Source of the DNA: Planctomycetota bacterium
GTDB taxonomy: Bacteria > Planctomycetota > UBA1135 > JADKAF01
Direction of reading: 5' to 3'
Length of the DNA: 62,311 nucleotides
Assembly (NCBI GenBank): GCA_016793245.1
Contig: JAEUHW010000316.1
Location: forward strand, 1-62,311
This document shows, one piece after another, positions 16,831-24,983 of the stretch. Positions within the stretch are counted from its first letter, which is position 1. Every line of letters begins with the position of its first letter. The translations under genes were made by a program, and so were the position numbers. The notes beneath the pieces are model-generated. The model was not told where the DNA came from and did no database searches. It saw nothing but the letters and a program-made list of their open reading frames with translations.

Positions 16831-17417
16831 GACGCTTCCTCCACGTCGGCGCTCGCCGTTGTTGCGGTGTCGTTCTCCTCGCCGCTGCCTTCGCCGTCGA
16901 GCAGTCGCCGCAGCGCGATCAAGCCGCGGCGGGCGTGGCTCTTCACCGTGCCGAGGGGCATGCCCGTCTGCGCGGCGATCTCGCTGTGGCTGCTGCCCTG
17001 GAAGATCCCGAGCTCCAGCACCTGTCTCTGCTCGCGGCGGAGCTGCGTGAGGGCTTGGATCGCTCGGCCCGGGTCATCGGCGAGCTCGGAGGGATCGCGT
17101 TCCACCGGCCCCAGGTCCGGCGGCACATCGCCCAGAAGGACGCGGTCCTTCCGACGGCCACGGCGTCGGTTCTGATCGATCATCCGGCGCCGCGCGATCA
17201 TGGTGATGAAGGTCGCCTCCGAGGCGACCTCCGGATCGAAGCGGTGCGCGGTCTTCCAGAGCGAGATGAAGATCTCCTGGACGGCGTCCTCGGCGTCCGC
17301 TCGATCGATCGCCACACGTCGCGCGACCGACCAGACGAGCGCGGCGTAGCGCTCCATGCACTCGCCCATCGCGCTGCGGTCTCCGGCGGCGATGCGTTGG
17401 AGGAGGGTCGGATTCAC
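16827..17417 (-). CDS. ECF RNA polymerase sigma factor (SigK/RpoE type)
   Basis: The product is 196 residues from GTG 17417 (VNPTLLQRIAAGDRSAM). An upstream ATG at 17528 would add 37 basic, Pro-rich residues not typical of the family. Region 2 is visible (ALVWSVARRVAIDRADAEDAVQEIFISLWKTAHRFD), and region 4 with its helix-turn-helix (HSEIAAQTGMPLGTVKSHARRGLIALRRLL) near the C-terminus. It is the first gene of the operon with the anti-sigma next, so it likely drives this operon, and possibly the photolyase genes, in response to an envelope or photo-oxidative signal. I could not identify its promoter motif by eye. Confidence 0.93.
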   Translation of the reverse strand: MNPTLLQRIAAGDRSAMGECMERYAALVWSVARRVAIDRADAEDAVQEIFISLWKTAHRFDPEVASEATFITMIARRRMIDQNRRRGRRKDRVLLGDVPPDLGPVERDPSELADDPGRAIQALTQLRREQRQVLELGIFQGSSHSEIAAQTGMPLGTVKSHARRGLIALRRLLDGEGSGEENDTATTASADVEEAS

Positions 17418-17675
17418 CGTGAGTCGTCGTCTCGTCGATGGCGTTGCGGGCTCGGATGTCGTCCGCGGAACCCCAGGGCGCCGCCGAGACGTCTTCGAGG
17501 GCGCGAGTTTCAGGGCGGGAGGGCGCATGTGTAAAGCGAGAGATCGACGCCTTTCGTGTCGCGTCGCGGCCCGGATGCGAGCGTGCGCTCGCGGAAGGCT
17601 TTTCTGGCGCCTCTTCTTCGGCGCCCCTCAGGGTCGATACGACCCCCGGAAACGCCTGGAGCGCGAGGACCTCGC
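17418..17675. other. Divergent intergenic region between sigma operon and membrane protein gene
   Basis: About 260 bp with start regions on both sides. GGCGCC repeats near 17608-17625 could form a small hairpin, and GAGG lies about 10 bases before ATG 17676. No convincing -35/-10 pair or ECF-type box could be assigned by eye. Autoregulatory sigma promoters would be expected here. Confidence 0.4.
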
Positions 17676-18551
17676 ATGCACTCTGTCTTTCGAGCGGCCC
17701 TGAGCATCTGCCTCTCTCTGTTCGCCTGCGGCGCGGCGGTGGCGCAGGACCGCGTCGCGCTGAAGGACGGCACGGTGCTGGAGGGCAAGGTGCGCTCGGT
17801 GAGCTCGGACCGCGTGCTGATGCTCACCGGGGGCAGCGTGGTCGAGCTCCGGCGCGAGAAGATCGCGGACATAGAGCTCGCCCCGGAGAAGGAGCAAGGC
17901 GCGGCGTTCGGCATCACGGTCGAGGCGCCCGCGCCGGCCCCGAAGCCGAAGCCGAAGGTCGCGGCTCCGAAGGAAGCCCCCGCGGTGAAGAAGAAGCCGG
18001 TCGTCGAGACCGCCGCGACTCCGGAGCTCGTGGACGACGAAGAGGCCAAGAAGAAGAAGAAGAAGGGGCTCGCGATCGGCGCGATCGAAGAAGAAGAGGC
18101 GAGCGGCTGGAAGACCCTGCTCCAGAACCGGCTGGGCCTCGACCCGAACCAGCCCGCGAAGATCCTGCTCTATGCGCTGATGGCGTTCGTGATCGTGGCG
18201 ATCGTGGTGGGCATGGCGGCGCGACTCGCGGATCTCTACTCGCGCTCTCTGCAACGCGTGGCGGGGTTCTCGGCGTGCACCGTGCTGCTCATCATCCCGC
18301 AGATCGTATGGCTACCCTCGGAGCTGCCGATCCTGTGTGGAGCCCTGGCCGTCGACTTCGTGATCTGGTGCGCCCTCGTGCGCGCGTTTTTCCACGAGCA
18401 GCTCCTCAAGAGCTGCGTCCTGCTCGTGGGCTCCGCGTTCGTGCTGCTGCTCGTGGCGCTCGGCGGGGAGGTCGGCCGGATGATGCTGGTGAAGGGCAAG
18501 GATCAGGCCGAGGCGAATCCGCCCGCGGTCAGCGCGGTCGAGAAGCCCTGA
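17676..18551 (+). CDS. Exported/membrane protein of unknown function with SH3-like N-terminal domain
   Basis: The product is 291 residues from ATG 17676, preceded by GAGG. A signal peptide (SICLSLFACGAAVAQ) is followed by a small beta domain, RVALKDGTVLEGKVRSVSSDRVLMLTGGSVVELRREKIADIEL, a pattern seen in planctomycetal proteins. Next comes a Pro/Lys/Ala-rich linker with a run of six lysines, and four hydrophobic segments (ILLYALMAFVIVAIVVGMAA, FSACTVLLIIPQIVWL, AVDFVIWCALVRAFF, VLLVGSAFVLLLVALGG). I do not recognise a named family for the membrane part. It stands alone, with a hairpin after the stop. Confidence 0.8.
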   Translation: MHSVFRAALSICLSLFACGAAVAQDRVALKDGTVLEGKVRSVSSDRVLMLTGGSVVELRREKIADIELAPEKEQGAAFGITVEAPAPAPKPKPKVAAPKEAPAVKKKPVVETAATPELVDDEEAKKKKKKGLAIGAIEEEEASGWKTLLQNRLGLDPNQPAKILLYALMAFVIVAIVVGMAARLADLYSRSLQRVAGFSACTVLLIIPQIVWLPSELPILCGALAVDFVIWCALVRAFFHEQLLKSCVLLVGSAFVLLLVALGGEVGRMMLVKGKDQAEANPPAVSAVEKP

Positions 18552-18559
18552 TCGATTCC

Positions 18560-18575
18560 GCGGCGTTGGCGCCGC
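18560..18575 (+). terminator. Short hairpin terminator after the membrane protein gene
   Basis: GCGGCG (18560-18565), a TTGG loop and CGCCGC (18570-18575), nine bases after the stop, followed by a pyrimidine-rich stretch (TGTCTCCCTCTTCT). A plausible intrinsic terminator, though the T-run is weak. Confidence 0.5.
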
Positions 18576-18591
18576 TGTCTCCCTCTTCTAT

Positions 18592-18705
18592 CGATCGGCT
18601 CTGCTTCCGATCGGGCGAGATGGCTCGGCCGCCGCGGGACGCCTTCCGTCCGTTCTTCACGGTCTCGTCCCGGAACACCGTGAAGCACGTGTCGTCCCGC
18701 GGCGG
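18592..18705. other. Nested hairpin cluster in a 290-bp intergenic region
   Basis: CGATCGG (18592-18598) pairs with CCGATCG (18607-18613). A larger structure follows: CCGCCGCGGGAC (18629-18640) pairs perfectly over 12 bp with GTCCCGCGGCGG (18694-18705). Inside its loop CTTCACGGT (18655-18663) pairs with ACCGTGAAG (18677-18685). No coding frame fits. It may be a terminator complex, a small RNA or a degenerate repeat. Confidence 0.6.
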
Positions 18706-18804
18706 TGCGAGCGCCCCCCCTGTGACAAAGGCCGTGCCGCGCGCGGAGAGGAGCTAGAAAGAAGCGCGGAGTCAGGCGAAGGTCCGTGAAGCGGCCCGTG
18801 CTGC

Positions 18805-18824
18805 CCGCGCTTGGCGAAGCGCGG
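18805..18824 (+). promoter_or_regulatory. Leader hairpin close to the start at 18842
   Basis: CCGCGCTT (18805-18812), loop GGCG, AAGCGCGG (18817-18824), a perfect 8-bp stem ending 17 bases before the ATG. It could affect translation initiation, but nothing more can be said from sequence. Confidence 0.4.
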
Positions 18825-18841
18825 CGAAGGCGGTATTACGA

Positions 18842-19615
18842 ATGCGTGACGCGCGGCGCCGCCGCCCTACACTCGAGCCAACGCCAGCGGAAGAGGCGCG
18901 GAAGGTGTCGATCGAGGAGCTGATGCTGCGGGGCCTCTTGCTGGGGCTGCCGCTGGCGATCCTGCCGGGGGCGTTCGTCGATGCGGCGATCCACGAAGCG
19001 CGCCGCAACGGCTTCGTCGCCGTGGTCACGCTGCCCTTGCAGCGCGCGTTGCTCGAAGGGCCGCTCTTCCTGCTCCTGGCGGCGCTCGTGGCCCAGTTGC
19101 CCTTGGGCTTCCTCGATCATCAGGGCGTGCTGATCGCGATGGGGCTCGTGCTCGCCCTCTGGGGTTGGTTCTTGATCGACCGCACCTCGTATCTCTCGCT
19201 CCGCATGGACGCTTCCTATGTGCGCTTGCGCGGTGGGGAGTCGAGGGCGGCCTTCTTCGGGCTCTTGCGTCGCGTCCCGCGGTCGTCCTGGTGGTGGGCG
19301 CTCTGGATTCCCATCGCCATGCGCGTCGCGGCCGACGTCGAGCTGCCCGCGGCTCAATTCGGCAGCGCCGCTTGGTGGTCGCGCGCAGCTCTCCTTGCCG
19401 CGGCCTACTATGTGCCCGCGGCGGCGATGTCCTGCTGGTTCGCCTTCGCGCTCGCGCAGCGCGATCGCCCGCACGAAGGCGACTTCTTCCTGCTGCCGAA
19501 TCGCTCGTATCGCATCGCCGTCTCCACGACGGGGACGCTGATGCTCCTGCTCGGCGGCGATTACGCCGTGCGCGTCCTCGACGCCTACGTCGACTGGCCG
19601 GTGCTGAACCCATGA
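18842..19615 (+). CDS. Polytopic membrane protein of unknown function
   Basis: The product is 257 residues from ATG 18842. After a basic N-terminus there are about five to six hydrophobic segments (LLLGLPLAILPGAFVDAAI, LFLLLAALVAQLPLGFL, GVLIAMGLVLALWGWFLI, a stretch around ALWIPIAMRVAADVEL, AALLAAAYYVPAAAMSCWFAFAL, TGTLMLLLGGDYAV). I recognise no family. Its stop overlaps the next start (ATGA), so the two products probably work together. Confidence 0.75.
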   Translation: MRDARRRRPTLEPTPAEEARKVSIEELMLRGLLLGLPLAILPGAFVDAAIHEARRNGFVAVVTLPLQRALLEGPLFLLLAALVAQLPLGFLDHQGVLIAMGLVLALWGWFLIDRTSYLSLRMDASYVRLRGGESRAAFFGLLRRVPRSSWWWALWIPIAMRVAADVELPAAQFGSAAWWSRAALLAAAYYVPAAAMSCWFAFALAQRDRPHEGDFFLLPNRSYRIAVSTTGTLMLLLGGDYAVRVLDAYVDWPVLNP

Positions 19616-20742
19616 CTCCTCGTCCCAAGCGCCGGCGGCGCTTCCCGCGCGCCCTGCTCCTGGTCGTGCTCCTGCTGCTCCTCCTCCCGCTGGCGCCCGT
19701 CGATTGGGCCGGAGCGCTGCGCTTCTTCCGCGGAGGAGACGCCGACGGACCGGGGGGTGGGGCGAGTGAAGCGGCGCGCGCAGGCGACGGCGCCGCGGAG
19801 CAGCGCTTCGAGTGGAGCGCCGTGCTGCCGCGTCTCGCCGAGCGGGCGAAGGCCGGCCAGCGCGCCGCGGACGAGGCCCGCGTCGGAGAATCCTGGCGGG
19901 CCCTCGCAACCGCCGTTGACTCCGCCGCGGCGGCGAAAGATGTCGGTGCGGCGCGCCGAGCGCTGGCCTCCGCGCGCGCCGGTTGGTTGAAGGAGGCGCC
20001 GGCGTGCGCCGCAGCAGCCGAGGAGCTGGCCGCAGAGCTCGAGCGAGCGGCGGAGGAGCAGCGGAGAGCGGAGCTCGCCGCGATCGAAGCCTCGCTCGCG
20101 TCCGGAGAGATCGCTGCGGCCCATGCGCGCTTGGAAGCGCTGTGCGCGACGGGCGATGAACGCGCGTTCGAGGACGCGGGCCGCCTCGCGCCGCGCGTGC
20201 GCGGCGCGGAGCCGAGCCTCGGCGCCGAGGAGCGCGCGCGCGAGCAGGCCTTGCTCTGGCGCCGGGGTTCGGCGGGGCAGCCCGCGGAGGCCTTGTTGCG
20301 GAAGGCGATCTCGCTCGCTCTGCGCGCGGAGAGCGAAGCGGAGGTGGTCGCGGCGCTGCGCCTCGCTCACGAGCTCGCGCGCTGCGCCTATCCCGGGCGT
20401 CGCGCCGCAGAGGACTTGGTCGGCACGGGGCTGGAGCTGCGCTGGATCGGCGCCGGCGATCCGGGTGCCGCGACACTGCGCACACGCGAAGGCGCTTTCG
20501 AGCTGCGCCTCCCCGCGGTGGAGATCTACACGCCGCTGCGCACGCTGGAGGATCCGGAGCTCGCGCATCTCGCCGTCGAGATCTTCGCCGGGCTCGGCCT
20601 CGAGCCGAACGACGCGAGGTCGTGCCTCGCCGCCATGCTGGCTCGCTCGGGTGAGCGCGACACGGCGCTGCGTTTGCTCGCGGTGCATCCGCCGCTCGAG
20701 GATGCCGAGCGGCTCCGATTCGTCGCGGCGCTCGGCGGCTGA
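19612..20742 (+). CDS. Membrane-anchored helical-repeat protein of unknown function
   Basis: The product is 376 residues from ATG 19612, coupled to the preceding membrane protein by an ATGA overlap. One N-terminal membrane helix (ALLLVVLLLLLLPLAPV) follows a basic start. The rest is Ala/Glu-rich and mostly helical, with TPR-like helix pairs (WRALATAVDSAAAAKDVGAARRALASA and several similar units). The C-terminus (LAAMLARSGERDTALRLLAVHPPLEDAERL) also looks TPR-like. No catalytic motif is seen. A scaffold role is a guess from composition. Confidence 0.7.
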   Translation: MTPRPKRRRRFPRALLLVVLLLLLLPLAPVDWAGALRFFRGGDADGPGGGASEAARAGDGAAEQRFEWSAVLPRLAERAKAGQRAADEARVGESWRALATAVDSAAAAKDVGAARRALASARAGWLKEAPACAAAAEELAAELERAAEEQRRAELAAIEASLASGEIAAAHARLEALCATGDERAFEDAGRLAPRVRGAEPSLGAEERAREQALLWRRGSAGQPAEALLRKAISLALRAESEAEVVAALRLAHELARCAYPGRRAAEDLVGTGLELRWIGAGDPGAATLRTREGAFELRLPAVEIYTPLRTLEDPELAHLAVEIFAGLGLEPNDARSCLAAMLARSGERDTALRLLAVHPPLEDAERLRFVAALGG

Positions 20743-20803
20743 GCTGCCGTTCGCGCATCGTCGCGCGTCGTCGAGCGTCACGCCGCGCTCGCTCGGCGCT
20801 CTC

Positions 20804-21817
20804 TCAGAGCTCCTGCGCCGCTTCGAGCTCCGCTTCGACGCTGCCGTGGCGGCGCACGAAGAGCAGCAGGGCCACGTAGCCGACGAGCACGGCGAACCAC
20901 AGCGTGCACGCGCGCGCGACGAGCGTGATCGCCGTGGCATCGCCGCGCGCGAAGCGCGCCTTGTCGACGAGGAGCTTGCCGAGGCTGCTCTCGGTGATCC
21001 CGAGACCGCCGGGCACGATGATCACGAGCGCGCCGACGACGGCGGAGAAGGCGAAGGCGAAGGTGGCCCAGAGCAGGTCCGGAACCGGCGCACCGCCCAG
21101 CGGCGTGAAGCGCGAGAGGATCAGCCAGAAGGCCGCGCACTCGCAGCCCCAGGAGATCGTCGAGATCAGCGTGGGCAGGAGCAGATGACGCGGCGCGAGC
21201 AGGGTGCGCGCGGATTGATAGGCGTTCTCGAGCCGCTCGGTGAAGCGCCAGATGAAGGTGCGGCGGCGGGTGAGCCCGATCAGGAAGTACATGAGCCGCG
21301 GCGAGAAGAGCAGCGCCAGCAGCGAAGCGATCAGGAGCAGCGTTCCGAAGAAGACCCAGCGCGCTTCGTGCAGCGTGCTGATCCCGCCGATCGCGATCAG
21401 GATCAGATAGCCGGTGAGATCGGTGAAGCGCTCCGCCACCACGATGGGCGCCGAGCGGCTGAAGGGCGTGCCATCGACCTTCTTGATCAGATAGCACTTG
21501 AAGACCTCGCCCATCTTGCCGGGCGTCACCGACAGCACGAAGCCGGAGAGATAGATCAAGAAGGACGAGCTGCGCGGCAAGCGGATCCCGAGCAGCTCGC
21601 GGTAGTACTCCCACTTCACGAAGCGCACGGCGTAGTTCAGGAACGCCAGGGCGCAGGCGCTCGGGATCACCCACCACGAGGCGGAGAGGCGCGAGAAGCC
21701 CTCGCGCACCTCGGCGAAGCCGACGTAGAGCACGAGCCCGAAGTAGATCGCGACGCCGAGGCCGACCGAGATCAGGAGTCGGCGCTGGAGCTTCGGGGGT
21801 AGGAGATGCGAGCTCAT
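20804..21817 (-). CDS. Flippase-like membrane protein (lysylphosphatidylglycerol synthase TM domain/UPF0104)
   Basis: The product is 337 residues from ATG 21817 with about eight hydrophobic segments. Family features are visible: LNYAVRFVKWEYYRELLG, FVLSVTPGKMGEVFKCYLIKK, VVAERFTDLTGYLILIAIGG and ALVIIVPGGLGITESSLGKLL. These proteins share the membrane half of MprF and are thought to move or shield lipids. There is no synthase domain here. It is convergent with the gene before it and just downstream of the antiporter gene, possibly co-transcribed (34-bp gap). Confidence 0.85.
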   Translation of the reverse strand: MSSHLLPPKLQRRLLISVGLGVAIYFGLVLYVGFAEVREGFSRLSASWWVIPSACALAFLNYAVRFVKWEYYRELLGIRLPRSSSFLIYLSGFVLSVTPGKMGEVFKCYLIKKVDGTPFSRSAPIVVAERFTDLTGYLILIAIGGISTLHEARWVFFGTLLLIASLLALLFSPRLMYFLIGLTRRRTFIWRFTERLENAYQSARTLLAPRHLLLPTLISTISWGCECAAFWLILSRFTPLGGAPVPDLLWATFAFAFSAVVGALVIIVPGGLGITESSLGKLLVDKARFARGDATAITLVARACTLWFAVLVGYVALLLFVRRHGSVEAELEAAQEL

Positions 21818-21851
21818 CGAGGGGTCGCGGAGCGAAGGGGAAGCGCGCGCC

Positions 21852-24023
21852 CTAGGCGCGGGCCTCCTCCGGGGTCGGATCGGCGGGATCCGCGCCGAGG
21901 CTGAACAGAATCCCGCCCAGCGCGAGGATGCCGGCTCCGGTGCAGAGCCAGGGAGAGAGGCCGAGGCAGGCGACGGGTAGGTAGCCGAGGACCAGAGTCA
22001 CGACCATGACGAGGATCGCGTACGGGGCCTGCGTCTTCACATGGGCGAGGTGATCGCTCGCCGTCGCGACCGAGGAGAGCACGGTCGTGTCGGAGATCGG
22101 CGAGCAGTGATCCCCGAAGATCGAGCCCTCGAGGACCGCGCCGATCGAGAGCACGAGCAGGCCCTCGGGGCCCAGCGCGCTGCGCTCGCCGAGCATCCAA
22201 GCCAGCACGACGACGTTCGGCAAGAGGATCGCCATCGTCGACCAAGAAGAACCGATCGCGAAGGAGATCAGGCAGGCCGTCCCGAAGAGCACCGCGGGCA
22301 GCAGCTCGGGCACGATCCAGTCGCGCGAGATCGCCACGAGGTAGGAGGCGGTCTCGAGCTCTTCACACACCGCGCCGATGCTCCACGCGAGGATCAGGAT
22401 CGCGAACGCGAAGACGAGCGAGCGCACGCTGCGGCTCGCGGCGAGCGCCCCTTCGCGCAAGGTCAAGCGGCGTTCGGCCAGCGCGAGCAGCGCGGCGAGT
22501 CCGAAGCAGGCGATCGAGCCCATGAGGATCGAATGCGTGGAATCGGCCGCGTTCAAGATCCCCCGGAGCCGCGTCGAGAAGTCCGCGCCGGCGACGTCGC
22601 CCGCGCGACCGGACCAGAGGAGCATCCCGAGCGTGGCGAAGATGAGCGCGGCGAGCGGCAAGAGCGCGTGGCGCGCGCGCGCGAGCTCGGGGTGGGCAGG
22701 ATCGAGCTGCGCACCGTGCAGATCGACCATCGGGCGCGCGCCGACGGCGATCGGCTGACCGAGGTGACGCGCGCGGCGCTCGGCGCGCAGCATCGGACCG
22801 AGCTCCCGGCGCAGCAGCAAGGTCATCGGGATGAACACCAACGTGAAGATGCAGTAGAAGCGATAGGGGATCGTGCGCAGGAAGATCTCGAAGCCCTGCG
22901 CCTCGGTCCAGAGCGGGTTCGCCTGCGAGAGCTGCGGAGCGAACATCGAGATCTCGTACGCGATCCAAGTCGAGAAGATCGAGATCGCGGCGACGGGGGC
23001 CGCGGTGGAGTCGACGATGTAGGCGAGCTTCTCGCGCGAGACGCCGCGGCGATCCGCGAGCGGGCGCATCGTGTTGCCCAAGATGATGCAGTTCGCGTAG
23101 TCGTCGAAGAAGATGAGCAAGCCGCAGAGATAGCTGACGAGCTGCGTGGAGCGCGGGCCGCGCGCGAAGCGCGAGAGCAGCGCGACCATGCCGTGGATGC
23201 CGCCCGCGCGCGACATGACGCCGACGGCCATGCCGAGGAACACCACGAAGAGCAGGATCTCGACGCGGAACTGATCGAGGAAGACTCGCTGCCACAGCAG
23301 CTCCGCGCCGAACCAGCGCAAGGTCGCGTCGCCGCGTTCGATCAGCCCGGCCGCGCCCGCGCTGACCAGCCAGCTCCCGAGCAGCACGCCCGCGAGCAGC
23401 GCGGGGATCGTCCGCCGGAGCAGCACCGCGAGCGCGATGGCGAGCAGCGGAGGCCAGAGGGCGCTCGATCGCGGCCAGGCGTGCGCGCCGGAGGCGCTGC
23501 GCCGCTCCGCGGGATCTTCGAGCAGGAGCTCCAAGCGGAGCTCGGTGCCGTGGAGATCGGGTGCGAAGCGCGGCTCGATCCGGAGCGTCGCGCGTCGCGC
23601 GCCCGCGCGCGCGGGCTCATCGGGCCAAGTGAGCAGCGGCGCGCCGTCGGGGCTCGACGGGCGCGCGCCGAGCAAGGCCTGCCGCACGCGATGCAGGATC
23701 GCGCGCTCGGGATCGCGCCCCGCCGCGGGATCGTGCGTCAGGCGTAGCTGGCTCGGGCTCGACTCGCTTGCGCTCGCCCCCGCATCGGCCCGCACGACGT
23801 GCGCGGCGAGGAACTCCGGCGCGATCACGACCTCCGCGAGATGCGCCTCCCGCGGTGCGCCGGCTGCGGCCTCGCCGTCCAGCAGCTGCTCCCAAGCCTG
23901 CGTCGCGCTGCGCTCCACGCCATCGACGAAGATGCTCTCCCGATCGGGGGGCGCAAGGAGGAGGAAGAGCGCGAAGAGGAGGCCCGTCGCGGCTCCCAGT
24001 GCGGTGGTGATGGTGGGCCGCAT
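21852..24023 (-). CDS. NhaC-family Na+/H+ antiporter with N-terminal extracytoplasmic extension
   Basis: The product is 723 residues from ATG 24023. Roughly residues 185-715 are a polytopic transporter with NhaC-type features: LFVVFLGMAVGVMSRAGGIHGMV, LLIFFDDYANCIILGNTMRPLADR, DSTAAPVAAISIFSTWIAYEIS, FAIGSSWSTMAILLPNVV and EGSIFGDHCSPISDTTVLSS. Ahead of this is a first membrane helix (7-25) and then about 155 residues with no membrane segment (QAWEQLLDGEA to LLLEDPAERR), presumably outside the cytoplasm. That extension is unusual for the family. Expected role: exchange of Na+ or an organic substrate for protons. Confidence 0.88.
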   Translation of the reverse strand: MRPTITTALGAATGLLFALFLLLAPPDRESIFVDGVERSATQAWEQLLDGEAAAGAPREAHLAEVVIAPEFLAAHVVRADAGASASESSPSQLRLTHDPAAGRDPERAILHRVRQALLGARPSSPDGAPLLTWPDEPARAGARRATLRIEPRFAPDLHGTELRLELLLEDPAERRSASGAHAWPRSSALWPPLLAIALAVLLRRTIPALLAGVLLGSWLVSAGAAGLIERGDATLRWFGAELLWQRVFLDQFRVEILLFVVFLGMAVGVMSRAGGIHGMVALLSRFARGPRSTQLVSYLCGLLIFFDDYANCIILGNTMRPLADRRGVSREKLAYIVDSTAAPVAAISIFSTWIAYEISMFAPQLSQANPLWTEAQGFEIFLRTIPYRFYCIFTLVFIPMTLLLRRELGPMLRAERRARHLGQPIAVGARPMVDLHGAQLDPAHPELARARHALLPLAALIFATLGMLLWSGRAGDVAGADFSTRLRGILNAADSTHSILMGSIACFGLAALLALAERRLTLREGALAASRSVRSLVFAFAILILAWSIGAVCEELETASYLVAISRDWIVPELLPAVLFGTACLISFAIGSSWSTMAILLPNVVVLAWMLGERSALGPEGLLVLSIGAVLEGSIFGDHCSPISDTTVLSSVATASDHLAHVKTQAPYAILVMVVTLVLGYLPVACLGLSPWLCTGAGILALGGILFSLGADPADPTPEEARA

Positions 24024-24133
24024 GCGACGGGGGCTCCGTGGGAAGCGCGGGATGGTAGCGGTCCTCCCGCGGCCTTTCCATCGCCGCCCGGGCTGGCTCG
24101 CCGCGCTTCCCCGACTCCTCGGCAGTCGCTAGC
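24024..24133. other. Divergent intergenic region, antiporter/coiled-coil gene
   Basis: 110 bp holding the start regions of both divergent genes. No promoter hexamers are clear by eye. Confidence 0.3.
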
Positions 24134-24907
24134 ATGCCGCTCCTCGTCGGCGCTCGACCCATGGAATTCCTAGGCCCGCTCTCCTTCGTTCTGCTCGCGC
24201 TCTTCGGCGCGCTGCTCTTCGTGCTCGCCTCGGCGCGCCTCCGTCGGCTCGAAGAGCGCGTCGAGGAGCTGCTCCGCGGCGTCGAGCGCTGGGAGGCCGA
24301 TGCCCAGCGCACGAGCGGCGGCATGCAGCGGCTGGAAGCGGTCTTGGCCCAAGAGCGCCAGAACCTGGAGGACGAGATGCGCCGCGAGCGCCACGCCTCC
24401 GAGCAGCGTTTGCAGAAGACCCACGACGAGCTGGCCCAGCGCCTCGCGGAGCACCTGCGCACGGTCGAGTGGTCCGCACCGGCGGACGACGCGGCGGCTC
24501 CGCCGGAGCTCGCGCACACGATGGCCGAGCTGGCGCGCGAGTTCGATGCGCTGAAGGTCGCCGTGAGCGCCGCGCGCGGCGCCGCGGAAGAGGCGCGCGC
24601 CAGCGCCGACCGCAGCTCCTCGGGATCGGAGGCGCTGAAGGGCGAGCTCGAGCGCTTGTCGAAGGCGCAGGAGCGCAGCGCGGACGCGCGCGCGACGCTG
24701 ACCCGCCTCGTCACGGAGCACTTGGAAGCGCAGGGCTTCGAGCGCGTGGTCCTGCTCGGCGATCTCGAGCCGCGGCACCCCGAGGACACGCAGCGAGTGC
24801 GCGTCGAGGCCGCGCGTCGCGACGCGGCGTGGAAGGGCCACGTCAGCGTGCGCGGCGGCCGCGTGGTCGACGTGACCCTGCAGCCCTCCTACTCGATGTT
24901 CCCCTGA
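24134..24907 (+). CDS. Membrane-anchored coiled-coil protein of unknown function
   Basis: The product is 257 residues from ATG 24134. ATG 24161 (MEFLGPLSF) is an equally good start. One N-terminal membrane helix ([18 protein letters not shown]) is followed by long heptad-rich coiled coils ([62 protein letters not shown]). A small C-terminal domain (about 195-257) contains [20 protein letters not shown] and [21 protein letters not shown]. The layout recalls RmuC or EzrA-like proteins but no family motif is certain. It lies 76 bp before asnS. Confidence 0.75.
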   Translation: MPLLVGARPMEFLGPLSFVLLALFGALLFVLASARLRRLEERVEELLRGVERWEADAQRTSGGMQRLEAVLAQERQNLEDEMRRERHASEQRLQKTHDELAQRLAEHLRTVEWSAPADDAAAPPELAHTMAELAREFDALKVAVSAARGAAEEARASADRSSSGSEALKGELERLSKAQERSADARATLTRLVTEHLEAQGFERVVLLGDLEPRHPEDTQRVRVEAARRDAAWKGHVSVRGGRVVDVTLQPSYSMFP

Positions 24908-24983
24908 GCTGGCGATTCACGCCGGCACTCGAAGCCCCGTACCCCGCGGCGCAGCACCGCGCCCTCCCTGGCCCGATCTCCCC

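Noticed and set aside
16827..17528. Longer sigma factor from ATG 17528
   Set aside because: The extra residues are basic and Pro-rich and unlike ECF sigma N-termini; GTG 17417 fits the family.
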